A stretch of 64,000 nucleotides of DNA from Ornatilinea apprima (GCF_001306115.1 NZ_LGCL01000026.1:124001-188000); one strand, 5' to 3'. Numbered from the stretch's first letter, positions 1 to 9,156 are shown. Made by a program: numbers and translations. The notes: generated from the letters alone by a model not told the origin.

Positions 1-443
1 TTTCCCAAGCCGGGCACAGCCGCGAAGCTCTCTATCCAGCGAATGGCCTGCGCGTGGTAAATTCCCGTATCGGGATTTAACGAGTTGTGCGTGGCATTCT
101 CCAAAATTCCCAGCCCGGCCAACAGCAGCACGCCCCCCACCAGCACCGGTAGTTGAAGTTCACTCCATTTTGGATAAAAACCGCTTTGCTTGCCGCCCAA
201 AACGCCAATCACCAGCGCCCCAACCAACACCAGACCCAGCGCCGCGCCTGAGAGCGGCATCACCAGCGAAAGCAGCGAAGCCAGGCTGGTAACCACCACC
301 CAACCCAGTAAAACCACCCAGGCCGGGTGAGGAGCCGCACCGGTAGAGCCGCTTAATCCCTTGTGCGCCAGCCACAGGCTGCCGCGCCCATACAGATAAC
401 AAACCACCGTGAATAAAAGAGTGATCAGGATTGCAGAGATCAT
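1..443 (-). CDS. Multipass membrane protein, LIC_10190-like (C-terminal part missing)
   Basis: The frame opens with ATG at 443 and stays open to the window edge, so only about the first 147 residues are present. They begin MISAILITLLFTVVCYLYG and form at least four hydrophobic segments, then a soluble stretch with SLNPDTGIYHAQAIRWIES. That last motif resembles a family of large uncharacterised bacterial membrane proteins (LIC_10190 type) thought to act in surface-polysaccharide or glycan assembly; this is recollection of the family, not a search. The start overlaps the stop of the upstream glycosyltransferase gene by ATGA, so the two are probably translationally coupled and work together. Function remains unassigned. 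Confidence 0.7.
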   Translation of the reverse strand, partial: MISAILITLLFTVVCYLYGRGSLWLAHKGLSGSTGAAPHPAWVVLLGWVVVTSLASLLSLVMPLSGAALGLVLVGALVIGVLGGKQSGFYPKWSELQLPVLVGGVLLLAGLGILENATHNSLNPDTGIYHAQAIRWIESFAAVPGLG

Positions 444-2092
444 GATTGTGGCTCCACCAGATAGATTTCCAATACGGGCTGCCCGGCTGCCGCAAACACA
501 TGCACCGGTTCAAAATGCTGATTCACATACTGCGCCTGCTCATTCCAATACCCTGGCCGGCGCAGCAGCATCACATAGAGGGGCTGCTTCTGTCCCAACA
601 GCGATTCGAGGTCATCGGCGTGAATCACGCGCAGGTCATCACGCAGCCACAGCGGCGCGGTCATGTCCACCAGATAATCGGCTACCAGCACGTAAACCAG
701 TCCGCCTTCCGGCGCGTTTTGATTCAGCCAGTCCATGCCCAGGCGGTAAGAAGACGCCCAGTAATCGGTAACCTCATTCTCGCCAAAGTGCTGCCGCGCG
801 CCTGCCACCCCACCGATCAGCGGGCTGTAATAGATATAAACATGGGGGAAGAGTGTCAACCCAATCCAAACCAGCGAAACCAACCATCCGGCCGCAATAC
901 CGGCCAGCGCCCAGTTGCGCCGCCGCAGATCTTTCACCTGCTGCGCCAGCCACTGCGCCCCAATCCCGGCCAAAATCGCCGCCGCGGGCACATATTCCAT
1001 GTAGTGGCGAATGCCATCAAAGTTGACCATGCCCGGCATGGAGATGCGCGCAATCGGAAAGACCAGCCACACCAGCAGCAGCCGCCATTTAGGGCTTTCT
1101 TTGCGCAGCATCATCCAAACACTCACCGCCATCCCGATCAGCAGAAAAGCCAGCATCCACAAAGGGATTGTCGTCAGGCTGTGAATCAGCGGCTGCGCGC
1201 TCCAATCTGCGCCCCCCGCGCGCCCTCCCTGGCTGAGAATAAACTCAAAATACTTGCGCACCGCGCTCACCGGGTTGTTCTGCACATACACAAACGGCCA
1301 GCTTGCCACATACAATGATAGCGCGGTAACGCCCATCAGAACGTATTGCCAGGCGTCGCGCAGCCAGAATGGGACCGATTCTTTCCAGGTTGTCGCGGGC
1401 AGCTTCACCTGCCACAATCCCAGAATCAGAATCAGCGGCGCGAAAGCCGCGTTGGCCTTGGTGCCCAGCGCAGCCGCGAATAAAGCCCCCACCAGCAGCG
1501 CCCGCCCCGCGTCCTGCCGCTTCAACCAGGTGTAGTACGCCATCACCAACAGGCCAAACCAGATTGTTTCGGGAATATCCTTGGGGTTAAAGTGCATGTC
1601 GCCCCAAAAACGCGGGAAGAAAGCCAAGAAAAACACACTGAACAGCCCCGCGGTTGCGCCCCACTCCTCGCGCACAAAGCGATACAGAAACCACAAAAAC
1701 ACGCCCGCCAGAGCAATCTTGAAAACATGAAACGCGTCCACCGCGTCCATCCAGCCCAGCGTGTAGCTCAACAAGTGCATGCTGGCCGCCGAGAGCGTGT
1801 CGGTTACCGGCGGAAACTCATGTGGAAACTCGCGCATGGGTGAAAGGAACAGGTTCAACGGCCGGTTGTGGATCGGCAGCTCCGCTTTGAAGTCCACAAA
1901 ACTTTCGCGGAAGGTCGTCAGGTAAAACAGGTAGCGCTCACCAAAGAACAGGTTCCCCAGGCCTTCATCCCAGGTCAGCCCGTAGAATTTCAAAGTTGCC
2001 ACCCCGCTGATCACGAAGACCGCGATCAGTCCGATCGCGGCCCAAGTTGCCCTTTGTTTGTGCCTGGCGTGCTTAATTTCGCTGGTTTGCAT
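440..2092 (-). CDS. GT39-like (ArnT/PMT fold) membrane glycosyltransferase
   Basis: A 550-residue multipass protein. After a short basic N-terminus (KHARHKQR) comes a first transmembrane helix and then a periplasmic loop with LTWDEGLGN, the Asp-Glu pair in the first loop that marks the GT-C superfamily (dolichyl-phosphate mannose / ArnT-like transferases, which use polyprenyl-phosphate sugars). About ten further hydrophobic segments follow, and a soluble C-terminal domain from about residue 430. FNPKDIPETIWFG near residue 170 resembles the second conserved loop of this family. Acceptor and sugar are not readable from sequence. It is first in a minus-strand pair with the truncated membrane protein at 1-443, with a 4-bp overlap. 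Confidence 0.82.
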   Translation of the reverse strand: MQTSEIKHARHKQRATWAAIGLIAVFVISGVATLKFYGLTWDEGLGNLFFGERYLFYLTTFRESFVDFKAELPIHNRPLNLFLSPMREFPHEFPPVTDTLSAASMHLLSYTLGWMDAVDAFHVFKIALAGVFLWFLYRFVREEWGATAGLFSVFFLAFFPRFWGDMHFNPKDIPETIWFGLLVMAYYTWLKRQDAGRALLVGALFAAALGTKANAAFAPLILILGLWQVKLPATTWKESVPFWLRDAWQYVLMGVTALSLYVASWPFVYVQNNPVSAVRKYFEFILSQGGRAGGADWSAQPLIHSLTTIPLWMLAFLLIGMAVSVWMMLRKESPKWRLLLVWLVFPIARISMPGMVNFDGIRHYMEYVPAAAILAGIGAQWLAQQVKDLRRRNWALAGIAAGWLVSLVWIGLTLFPHVYIYYSPLIGGVAGARQHFGENEVTDYWASSYRLGMDWLNQNAPEGGLVYVLVADYLVDMTAPLWLRDDLRVIHADDLESLLGQKQPLYVMLLRRPGYWNEQAQYVNQHFEPVHVFAAAGQPVLEIYLVEPQS

Positions 2093-2173
2093 CGCTTTTT
2101 ACCCACTCGGTTGATTTGAGAAAATTATAACCGAGACCAGGGGAAAACCTGCCCGCGATCCTGGTACGAATTC

Positions 2174-2202
2174 TTGAAGATTGAAGCCCTTTCTACTATA
2201 AA
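2174..2202 (+). promoter_or_regulatory. Candidate sigma70-type promoter of the OYE gene
   Basis: TTGAAG (2174-2179), 17-bp spacer, TATAAA (2197-2202), 26 bp before the ATG at 2229. A good Shine-Dalgarno (CAGGAG) lies between. Seen directly; activity is inferred. Confidence 0.5.
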
Positions 2203-2228
2203 TAAGTATCTTACCTCAGGAGAAAACC

Positions 2229-3293
2229 ATGCCGCACCTCTTCGAACCCTTCCCATTGCGCGGAGTCACCCTGCGCAACCGCATCGGCGTTTCACCCATG
2301 TGCCAGTACAGCTACCAAGACGGCTTCGCGAATGACTGGCTGCTGGCGCATCTTGGCGCGCGCGCCGCGGGCGGCGCGGGGCTGGTGATTGCCGAAGCTA
2401 CCGCCATTGAACCGCGCGGGCGTATCACCCCCTACGATGTCGGCATCTGGTCCGACGCGCAGATCGAGCCGCTGGCCAGAGTCACCCGCTTCATCAAAGC
2501 CCAGGGAGCGGTTCCCGGCATTCAAATCGCCCACGCCGGGCGCAAAGCCAATACCGACCGTCCCTGGGAGGGCGGGCAGCCCATCTCCGCGGGCGACCCG
2601 CGCTGGTGGCAGACCATCGGTCCCAGTCCGCTGGCTTTCTCGCCCCGCCACCAAACGCCGCAAGAGATGTCTGTTCAAGAAATTCAATCCACCCAGGCGC
2701 TCTTTCGCCAGGCCGCCCGCCGCGCGCTGGATGCCGGTTTTGAATGGTTGGAGCTGCACGCAGCGCACGGCTATCTGATTCACAGCTTCTATTCGCCGCT
2801 CTCCAACCAGCGCGCGGACGCTTATGGCGGCAGCTTCGATAACCGCGTGCGCTTTCTGTTGGAGACCGTGCAAACCATGCGCGCCGTCTGGCCGGAACGC
2901 CTGCCCTTCACCGTGCGCATCTCCGGCACCGATTGGGATGAAAACGGCTGGAGCGTGGACGATTCGATTGCGCTCGCTGCCCGCTTAAAATCCGAAGGTG
3001 TCGACCTGGTGGACTGCTCTTCCGGCGGGAATCTCTCCAATGCCAGCATTCCATTTGCCCCGCATTACCAGGTGCCCATTGCCGAAGCCGTGCGCCGCGG
3101 CGCGGGCATTCCCACCGCCGCCGTCGGGCTGATCAGCGACCCGCGCCTCGCCGACCAGATCATCCGTCAGGGGCAAGCCGATCTCGTCCTGCTGGGGCGC
3201 GAGCTTCTGCGCAACCCCACCTGGCCCATTCAGGCGGCTCAGGCTCTTGAACAGCCCGCGCCGGTGCCACCGCAATATCTGCGTGCTTATTAA
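2229..3293 (+). CDS. namA: NADH:flavin oxidoreductase, YqjM-like old yellow enzyme
   Basis: A 354-residue (beta/alpha)8 FMN enzyme of the old-yellow-enzyme family, which reduces activated C=C bonds of enals, enones and nitro compounds with NAD(P)H. The N-terminus has RNRIGVSPMCQYS, the YqjM-class FMN site with its redox-tuning Cys; IQIAHAGRKA and LHAAHGYLIHSFYSP are the substrate-binding and FMN motifs, and the C-terminus has VGLISDPRLADQII and LLGRELLRNPTWP. Length is normal for the thermophilic-like subclass. Start at 2229 follows CAGGAG with 8-nt spacing. The downstream TetR regulator could control stress detoxification genes in the area, but the enzyme has its own promoter, upstream of the operator. 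Symbol namA is by family resemblance. Confidence 0.9.
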   Translation: MPHLFEPFPLRGVTLRNRIGVSPMCQYSYQDGFANDWLLAHLGARAAGGAGLVIAEATAIEPRGRITPYDVGIWSDAQIEPLARVTRFIKAQGAVPGIQIAHAGRKANTDRPWEGGQPISAGDPRWWQTIGPSPLAFSPRHQTPQEMSVQEIQSTQALFRQAARRALDAGFEWLELHAAHGYLIHSFYSPLSNQRADAYGGSFDNRVRFLLETVQTMRAVWPERLPFTVRISGTDWDENGWSVDDSIALAARLKSEGVDLVDCSSGGNLSNASIPFAPHYQVPIAEAVRRGAGIPTAAVGLISDPRLADQIIRQGQADLVLLGRELLRNPTWPIQAAQALEQPAPVPPQYLRAY

Positions 3294-3306
3294 TCCATTT
3301 TCCCTC

Positions 3307-3359
3307 TTGACAATTTTTTATAAACGCTGTATATTTACATTGTAAATATACAGCGTTTA
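3307..3359 (+). promoter_or_regulatory. Promoter with overlapping 39-bp perfect palindromic operator (TetR autoregulation)
   Basis: TTGACA (3307-3312), 17-bp spacer, TATATT (3330-3335): near-consensus. The -10 box is buried in a perfect inverted repeat with 19-bp arms, TAAACGCTGTATATTTACA (3321-3339) and its complement (3341-3359), around one central T (3340). It lies 20 bp before the regulator start. An operator occluding the -10 and start site is the standard layout for TetR autorepression; the binding itself is inferred. Confidence 0.85.
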
Positions 3360-3379
3360 ATATTAAGAGGGAGCACAAC

Positions 3380-4069
3380 ATGTCACCCAGACCGCGCCGC
3401 AGCGAACAAATTCAAGACCTATCCGAGCAGATTCTTGCCGCCGCCTGGCAGCAGATCGCCGAATCGGGCGCGCCCGCCCTCAGCCTGCGCGCCATCGCCC
3501 GCGCCCTGGGCATCACCGCCCCGGCCATTTACAACTACTACCCCGACCGCGACGCGCTGGTTACCGCCCTGATTGTCGACGCCTTCACCTCTTTCGGTGA
3601 TTCACAAGCTGCCGCTCTACAAGGCATACCCGCCGCAGATCACCAGCAGCGCCTGCATGCTCTGGGTGCGGCCTACCGCCAGTGGGCCATCGACCACCCC
3701 GAGCGCTACCATCTCATCTTCGGCACGCCCATCGCTGGCTATGTGGCCCCCGCCGAAATCACCATGCCCGCGGCGGCCTGCGCCCTGAACATTCTGATTG
3801 GCGAATTGGACGCAGCCCACCGGGCCGGTAAATTGAACACCACGCACCTGTCCCCCATCACATCCGATTTGGCCGCCATGTTCACCGCCTGGCAAGCCGA
3901 GCGGGGAGCAGCCAGCGAAGTCGCGCTGTATCAGGCCTTTTGCGTCTGGTCCGCCATCCACGGCCTGGTCTTTCTGGAAATCAGCCATCAGTTCCCGCCC
4001 ATGATCACCGATCCGTCGGCTTTCTGCCAATCGGCCATCCAGACCCTCGTCCGCCAGACCATTCTCTAA
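3380..4069 (+). CDS. TetR/AcrR-family transcriptional regulator
   Basis: A 229-residue repressor. Residues about 12-60 are the TetR helix-turn-helix (ILAAAWQQIAESGAPALSLR, then ALGITAPAIYNYYPDRDALV), and the C-terminal half resembles the WHG-type TetR ligand domain (HPERYHLIFGTPIAGY). It follows its own palindromic promoter-operator and a GAGGGAG ribosome site, and is probably co-transcribed with the SDR gene 52 bp downstream. The ligand is not predictable; flanking enzymes (an OYE reductase before, an SDR after) suggest control of detoxification or small-molecule redox genes. Confidence 0.93.
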   Translation: MSPRPRRSEQIQDLSEQILAAAWQQIAESGAPALSLRAIARALGITAPAIYNYYPDRDALVTALIVDAFTSFGDSQAAALQGIPAADHQQRLHALGAAYRQWAIDHPERYHLIFGTPIAGYVAPAEITMPAAACALNILIGELDAAHRAGKLNTTHLSPITSDLAAMFTAWQAERGAASEVALYQAFCVWSAIHGLVFLEISHQFPPMITDPSAFCQSAIQTLVRQTIL

Positions 4070-4121
4070 AAGATCAAAGCGAGCGCACGCCCTTATTACA
4101 CTATTCATCAGGAGTAACAAA

Positions 4122-5063
4122 ATGTCTCAGAACCATCTCATTTTTGGCGCCGGTCCGCTGGCGCAGTCCGTCATGCGCGCCCTTCTCAAGCGCGGAAAAA
4201 CTGTCAAAATGGTTAACCGCTCCGGCAAGCGCCCGGCGGATGTTCCCGCTCAGGTCGAGTTCCTGGCCGGCGACGCCTACAACCCCGAATTTACCCGCCA
4301 GGCAGCCCAGGGAATGAACGTTATCTACCAGTGCGCGCAGCCCGCTTATCACCGCTGGGTGCAGGATTTCCCCGCCCTCCAGTCATCCATTCTTCAGGCT
4401 GCCGCCGCGTCCAAAGCCAAATTAATCGTCGGTGAAAACCTGTATATGTATGGCGACACGAAAGGCCAGCCGATTCACGAAGGCCTGCCCAACGCCGCGC
4501 ATACCCGCAAGGGGAAAGTGCGCGCCCAAATGTCCGAAACTTTACTGGAAGCCCACCGCGCCGGTAAAGTGCGCGTGGTCATCGCGCGCGGCTCTGATTT
4601 CTACGGTCCCGCTGTGCTGTCATCCACCCTCGGCGAGCGCGCCATCAAACCGCTGCTGCTTGGCAAGCCCGCCGAAGTGGTCGGCGCCCTCGACCTGCCG
4701 CACACCTACACGTATATCTCTGACTTTGGCGAAGCCCTGGTCATTCTCGGCGAACGCGATGAAGCTCTGGGCCAGATCTGGCATGTACCCAACGCTCCCA
4801 CCCTCACCCAGCGGGAACTGGTTTCCCTCTTCTTCAAAGAAGCCGGCCTGCCGCCGCGTTTCTCCGTGATGGGCAAGTTCATGATGTCGCTGGGCGGCCT
4901 CTTCATTCCAGAAGCCCGCGAATCGCTGGAAATGATGTACCAATTTACTCAGCCTTTTCATGTGGATGCCAGTAAATTCATCCGCGCTTTCGGAGACATT
5001 GCCACCCCGCATGAGCAAGCTATAAAAGAGACCCTGGACTGGTACCGCCAACGCCTCCATTAA
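4122..5063 (+). CDS. NAD-dependent epimerase/dehydratase-like SDR protein
   Basis: A 313-residue extended SDR. The N-terminal Rossmann motif is HLIFGAGPLAQSVMRALLKR, followed by an acidic residue region and VEFLAGDAYN (adenine-binding Asp). The active-site region reads ENLYMYGDTKGQ, which keeps the Tyr but not the classic YxxxK spacing, so an NmrA-like or atypical SDR role (sensor or reductase) is also possible. It follows the TetR gene by 52 bp with CAGGAG before the ATG, so it is probably part of the regulator's operon. A hairpin terminator follows. Substrate unknown. Confidence 0.8.
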   Translation: MSQNHLIFGAGPLAQSVMRALLKRGKTVKMVNRSGKRPADVPAQVEFLAGDAYNPEFTRQAAQGMNVIYQCAQPAYHRWVQDFPALQSSILQAAAASKAKLIVGENLYMYGDTKGQPIHEGLPNAAHTRKGKVRAQMSETLLEAHRAGKVRVVIARGSDFYGPAVLSSTLGERAIKPLLLGKPAEVVGALDLPHTYTYISDFGEALVILGERDEALGQIWHVPNAPTLTQRELVSLFFKEAGLPPRFSVMGKFMMSLGGLFIPEARESLEMMYQFTQPFHVDASKFIRAFGDIATPHEQAIKETLDWYRQRLH

Positions 5064-5096
5064 CGCCGCCGTCAAAACCATTCATGTTCAGATGAT

Positions 5097-5132
5097 GCCC
5101 CTGCCCGCCTGTGCGGCGCGGGGGCGTCTTTT
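5097..5132 (+). terminator. Intrinsic terminator after the SDR gene
   Basis: GC-rich stem GCCCCTGC (5097-5104) with GCGGGGGC (5118-5125, one G-T pair), 13-nt loop, then GTCTTTT. It ends the TetR-SDR transcription unit. Confidence 0.6.
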
Positions 5133-5180
5133 CACCTTTTCGAACGCCTGAAAATTTCTTCTCCAACGCAAGACGCAAAT

Positions 5181-5188
5181 GCTATAAT
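5181..5188 (+). promoter_or_regulatory. Extended -10 promoter element before the CrtI-like gene
   Basis: TGCTATAAT (5180-5188) is a full extended -10 with a perfect TATAAT, 34 bp before the start at 5223. No convincing -35 is seen at 16-18 bp, as is typical for extended -10 promoters. The same TGCTATAAT occurs at 21332-21340 before the sensor gene. Confidence 0.5.
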
Positions 5189-5222
5189 CACTTTATTCTC
5201 TTTCGCTTCCAATGAGGTCTAT

Positions 5223-6725
5223 ATGCCCACGTCCATCATTATCATCGGCGCCGGTATCGGCGGATTGTCGACTGCCATTTACGCCCAAATGAATGGCTTC
5301 AAAACTCAAATATTTGAACAACATGCTATTCCTGGCGGTGTCTGCACCGGATGGAAGCGTAAGGGTTATACCTTTGACGGCTGCATCCATCACCTGGCTG
5401 GCAGCCAACCGGGCAGCTCCCTTTACCGCATGTGGCAAGAACTGGGGATTATGCCGCATCCAATCCACTATCCTGAAGACTTGATCGCCATTGAAGACAC
5501 CAACGGCCGCCGCATGATCGTTTACGCCAACATTGACCGCTTTGAGCAGCATTTACTTGAGCTTTCGCCGCAGGACAAAGCTCCCATTCTGGAATTCACC
5601 CAGGCCGCCAGGCAGTTTGTCCGCCTCAACCTGATGGATATGCTTCTGGCCTCCCCCATTCAAATGCTCAAAATCCTGCCTTCGATCGGCCTGCTAAAAA
5701 AATGGACCAGCCTCACCCTGGATCAATTTGCCCAGCGTTTCAGCGATCCCTTCTTGCGCCGCGCCTTCACCCAAATCCAATACGATTTCCCGAATATTCC
5801 TTGCATGATTGCGCTTATGTTTCTCGCCGGAGTGCACAGCCGTTTCCTTGGGTTTCCAGCAGGCGGCGGATTGGAGTTCGCTCACAAATTAGAGCAGCGA
5901 TATCTCCATCTCGGCGGTCAAATCCATTATCATTCTCCCGTGGAAAAAATCCTGGTTGACTCTAACGGCGGCTCAAATCGCGCCGTGGGCGTGCAGCTTT
6001 CTGATGGCAGCCAGCACATGGCCGATTTCGTTATTTCCAACGCGGACGGCTACCACACCATCTACAACATGTTATCCGGCAAATTTACAACGCCGCTGAT
6101 CGAGAAGTACTACCAGAATCCCCCTGCCAATCAGGTAATGAGCCTGCATATCTCCCTGGGCGTCGCTGCTGATTTCTTGCAGCAGCCTCACGCTCTTGTT
6201 TTATGGCTGCCCGAGCCAGTCCGCATCGCTGGAGAAATGACCGACCGCCTCGACCTGGAGTTCTACAACTTCGCTCCCGAAATGGCTCCTCAGGGTAAAA
6301 GTGTAGTGAAGGTAACCTGCCTGTCTTCTTACGAATACTGGGCGGCAGCCAAAGCCAATGGGCAGGCTGAGTACCAGGCCGAAAAAGAACGGGTAGCCGA
6401 ACTGGTGGTGAGCCAATTACAGCACCGCTTCCCCGGCCTTCAACAGCAGGTGGAAGTGATTGACGTAGCCACCCCGCTCACGACCGAACGCTTCGTGGGT
6501 AGTCACCACGGGTACCAGGCCTGGCCGGTTCCTGACCAGTCTCCGCTGGAGATTCTGCAAGGAAAAGGTCTCAGCCGTACCTTGCCCGGTCTTGATCATT
6601 TTTATATGGTGGGGCAGTGGGCTGGGGGGTTGGGCCTGCCAAATGTGGCTGTCATGGGTCGAAAGATCATCCAGGAACTTTGCAAGCAAACCCACCGCCC
6701 CTTTCAAACGAAGCCGCTTGATTAG
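5223..6725 (+). CDS. CrtI/phytoene-desaturase-like FAD oxidoreductase
   Basis: A 500-residue flavoprotein. The N-terminus has the dinucleotide fold IIIIGAGIGGLSTAIYAQMN and the family's GGVCTGWKRKGYTFDGCIHH signature; the C-terminus has the FAD-closing block GQWAGGLGLPNVAVMGRKII. This is the carotenoid desaturase / retinol saturase-like superfamily, but no phytoene synthase or other carotenoid gene is nearby, so the substrate is open; many relatives are annotated simply as NAD(P)/FAD-dependent oxidoreductases. The ATG at 5223 follows AATGAGGT. The hydroxyacid dehydrogenase follows 32 bp later and is likely co-transcribed. Confidence 0.85.
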   Translation: MPTSIIIIGAGIGGLSTAIYAQMNGFKTQIFEQHAIPGGVCTGWKRKGYTFDGCIHHLAGSQPGSSLYRMWQELGIMPHPIHYPEDLIAIEDTNGRRMIVYANIDRFEQHLLELSPQDKAPILEFTQAARQFVRLNLMDMLLASPIQMLKILPSIGLLKKWTSLTLDQFAQRFSDPFLRRAFTQIQYDFPNIPCMIALMFLAGVHSRFLGFPAGGGLEFAHKLEQRYLHLGGQIHYHSPVEKILVDSNGGSNRAVGVQLSDGSQHMADFVISNADGYHTIYNMLSGKFTTPLIEKYYQNPPANQVMSLHISLGVAADFLQQPHALVLWLPEPVRIAGEMTDRLDLEFYNFAPEMAPQGKSVVKVTCLSSYEYWAAAKANGQAEYQAEKERVAELVVSQLQHRFPGLQQQVEVIDVATPLTTERFVGSHHGYQAWPVPDQSPLEILQGKGLSRTLPGLDHFYMVGQWAGGLGLPNVAVMGRKIIQELCKQTHRPFQTKPLD

Positions 6726-6757
6726 TCCATTTGCGATGAGATGATGCAGAGGTAACC

Positions 6758-7735
6758 ATGAACAAAGTATTTGTAACCCGCCAGATCCCCGATATTGGTT
6801 TGGAATTGCTTGCCAGAGAGTGCCAGTTGGACGTTTGGCCCGGCGAACTTCCTCCCTCCCGCGCCGAGCTGATCGAGCACATTCAGCCTGCAGATGGGCT
6901 GCTGTGCCTGCTCAGCGACCGCATTGATGAAGAAATTCTTCAACACGCGCCCTCTCTAAAAGTCATCAGCAATTACGCGGTCGGGTTCGATAATATCGAT
7001 GTTGCCGCCGCCACCCGGCGCGGCATCCCGGTGGGCAACACGCCCGGCGTGCTCACCCACGCCACCGCCGATTTCGCCTTTGCCCTGCTCATGGCGGCCG
7101 CCCGCCGCGTCCCTGAAGCTGACCGCTCGGTGCGCGCCGGCCAATGGAAAACATGGGGACCCAAAACCCTGCTCGGCGCAGACCTTTACCAGGCCACTCT
7201 CGGGCTGATCGGTTTCGGCCGCATTGGACAGGCTGTAGCCCAGCGCGCCCGCGGCTTTGATATGCGCGTGCTCGTCTACGACCCTTCCTTCAATCCTTCC
7301 GATCTTCCCGCTGGAGTCCAATCCGTTGCCCTCGACGTTCTGTTGAGCCAATCAGACTTCATCTCGCTGCACGTGCCCCTCACCCCGCAGACTCATCATC
7401 TCATTAACGCTCGCGCCTTCGAACAGATGAAACCCACCGCCATTCTGGTCAACACCGCGCGCGGTGCGGTGGTCGATACCGCCGCCCTGTATCACGCTCT
7501 GAAAAGCGGTCAGATAGCCTCGGCCGCCCTCGACGTAACTGACCCCGAACCCTTACCGGCTGACCATCCCCTGCTCGGCCTGGAGAACCTCGTCATTGCC
7601 CCCCACATCGCCTCGGCCAGCACGGCCACGCGGGATAAGATGGCCGTCATGGCAGCCGAGAACCTCCTGGCCGGTCTCAACCAGCAGCCTTTACCCAACT
7701 GCGTCAATCCACACGTTTACAATGATTCCCATTAA
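6758..7735 (+). CDS. D-2-hydroxyacid dehydrogenase (glyoxylate/hydroxypyruvate reductase type)
   Basis: A 325-residue NAD(P)-dependent D-2-hydroxyacid dehydrogenase. The catalytic-domain segment [20 protein letters not shown] leads into the Rossmann motif [20 protein letters not shown], and the signature [15 protein letters not shown] and [17 protein letters not shown] (catalytic Glu region) precede APHIASAS with the catalytic His. The GyaR/GhrB-like arrangement suggests reduction of glyoxylate or hydroxypyruvate to glycolate or glycerate. Ribosome site AGAGG precedes the ATG. It ends 9 bp before a bidirectional terminator shared with the converging trkA-like gene. Confidence 0.9.
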   Translation: MNKVFVTRQIPDIGLELLARECQLDVWPGELPPSRAELIEHIQPADGLLCLLSDRIDEEILQHAPSLKVISNYAVGFDNIDVAAATRRGIPVGNTPGVLTHATADFAFALLMAAARRVPEADRSVRAGQWKTWGPKTLLGADLYQATLGLIGFGRIGQAVAQRARGFDMRVLVYDPSFNPSDLPAGVQSVALDVLLSQSDFISLHVPLTPQTHHLINARAFEQMKPTAILVNTARGAVVDTAALYHALKSGQIASAALDVTDPEPLPADHPLLGLENLVIAPHIASASTATRDKMAVMAAENLLAGLNQQPLPNCVNPHVYNDSH

Positions 7736-7736
7736 A

Positions 7737-7770
7737 ACCAAAAGGGCTGGCAGGAATTGCCAGCCCAATT
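7737..7770. terminator. Bidirectional terminator between converging genes
   Basis: Perfect 9-bp stem GGGCTGGCA (7744-7752) / TGCCAGCCC (7758-7766) with loop GGAAT. On the minus strand it is followed by TTTTGGTTTT, on the plus strand by a weaker AATTGATT, so it best serves the TrkA-like gene but can stop both. Confidence 0.8.
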
Positions 7771-7786
7771 GATTCGCAAATCAGCG

Positions 7787-8458
7787 TTATTTAATAGGTT
7801 TGCCCAACAGGGCAGCCAGCACCGGGATTTGTTCAGTGCTGACCAGCGCCAGCACCTCATCCGTGGTTTGCAAAATGGTGTCGCCATGCGGCACAATCAG
7901 GCTGCCATCGCGGATGACCGCGGTAATGGTGCAGTCATTCGGGAACTTGATATCTTTCAGAGCTTTGCCATCCGCCGGCGCGCCCGGGGCAACTTTCTCT
8001 TCAACGATGGAGAATTTTCCTTTGCGCAAGCGCAGCAAGGTCATCATATCGCCCAACGACATTTGTTCGGCTACCAGCGTGCCAATCAGTTCCGCCTGGT
8101 TCAGCGCCACGTCTACGCCCATGTCAATGGTGTACAGCCAGGCGTTCAGGGGGTTGTTCACCCGGCCAATCACACGCGGCACGCCAAATTCCAGTTTTGC
8201 CAGGCTGGAAACCACCAGATTGGTCTCATCCTGCCCGGTCGCAGCCACCATCACATCGACGTGACGGATATCGGCTGACTCAAGCACGTTCGGGTCGCTG
8301 CCGCTGCCAAAGACAATCACTTCTTTGGGCAGTTTCCGTTCCAGCCGAGAGATCATCTCTGGCCGGTTTTCAACAATTTTCACTTTATATCCCTGGTCCA
8401 GCAAGAACGAAGCCAGGTGCATGCCAACATTTCCACCGCCAACAATCATTACAAACAT
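7787..8458 (-). CDS. trkA: TrkA-family K+ regulatory protein (second copy in operon)
   Basis: A 223-residue RCK protein: TrkA-N Rossmann domain (MFVMIVGGGNVGMHLASFLL, acidic residue in KIVENRPE; nucleotide-binding) to about residue 125, then a TrkA-C domain (about 140-220). Such proteins gate or regulate cation channels and transporters at the inner membrane face in response to NAD(H), ATP/ADP or c-di-AMP. It is the last gene of a three-gene unit: P-type ATPase (33 bp) TrkA-like (17 bp) this gene. No TrkH/KtrB pore is in the window, so its partner is either elsewhere or the ATPase itself. Confidence 0.9.
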   Translation of the reverse strand: MFVMIVGGGNVGMHLASFLLDQGYKVKIVENRPEMISRLERKLPKEVIVFGSGSDPNVLESADIRHVDVMVAATGQDETNLVVSSLAKLEFGVPRVIGRVNNPLNAWLYTIDMGVDVALNQAELIGTLVAEQMSLGDMMTLLRLRKGKFSIVEEKVAPGAPADGKALKDIKFPNDCTITAVIRDGSLIVPHGDTILQTTDEVLALVSTEQIPVLAALLGKPIK

Positions 8459-8475
8459 GGTGTTCCTCCGCTCCC

Positions 8476-9123
8476 TTACTGTTCCAGCATTTTCGCCAGG
8501 CGGTCAGCCGCGGAAATGGTCGTAGCAATCTGCACAATATCGCCTTTTTCAAACGCGGTGCTCTGATCGGGCAGGAAAGTCTTTCCCCGCCGGGTAATCG
8601 AGACCACCTTGATCTGACCGGCAATGACCAGATCCCGCACCGGGTGACCCACCAGAAAAGTGTTGATCTCCGCCTGCACTATCTCCACCTCACCTGATCC
8701 CAGCGTTGCGACCGGAGTGAGCTGGTTGAAAGACAGCAGCTCGGCGAGTCTCAGGCTGCCAATCGTTACCGGAGAAATGGTCTGCAGCCCCAGCCGGCGG
8801 TAAATTTCTGCTTTGCGTGGATCATAAACTCGCGCCGCCACACGCGGTACGCGGAAAAATTGCTGCGCCAGCCGCGCCACCACCACATTGGCTTCATCAC
8901 TCAAGGTAACCGCCGCCAAGCCGTCCGCGCGTTCAATACCGGCTTCCAGCAAAAGCTGCTTGTCAAACCCAATTCCCACATACGTTTTGCCTTTGAACCA
9001 GGTTCCCAATTCACGAAACGCTTCCGGGTCTTTATCCACGATTGTCAGATCATGCCCGCGCATCGACAAAATATGAGATAAATTTGCGCCAACCCGGCCA
9101 CAACCAATGATCAAAATCTTCAT
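8476..9123 (-). CDS. trkA: TrkA-family K+ regulatory protein (first copy in operon)
   Basis: A 215-residue RCK protein with TrkA-N (MKILIIGCGRVGANLSHILS, then TIVDKDPEAF) and a C-terminal TrkA-C domain. It differs clearly in sequence from the copy immediately downstream, so the pair looks like two specialised subunits of one heteromeric ring instead of a recent duplication. It starts 33 bp after the ATPase gene and ends 17 bp before the second copy; the ribosome site GGAGGTGTTGG lies just upstream. Co-transcription suggests a shared potassium/sodium homeostasis role. Confidence 0.9.
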   Translation of the reverse strand: MKILIIGCGRVGANLSHILSMRGHDLTIVDKDPEAFRELGTWFKGKTYVGIGFDKQLLLEAGIERADGLAAVTLSDEANVVVARLAQQFFRVPRVAARVYDPRKAEIYRRLGLQTISPVTIGSLRLAELLSFNQLTPVATLGSGEVEIVQAEINTFLVGHPVRDLVIAGQIKVVSITRRGKTFLPDQSTAFEKGDIVQIATTISAADRLAKMLEQ

Positions 9124-9156
9124 CCAACACCTCCATGTTGGTCACTCAAGCGCCAA

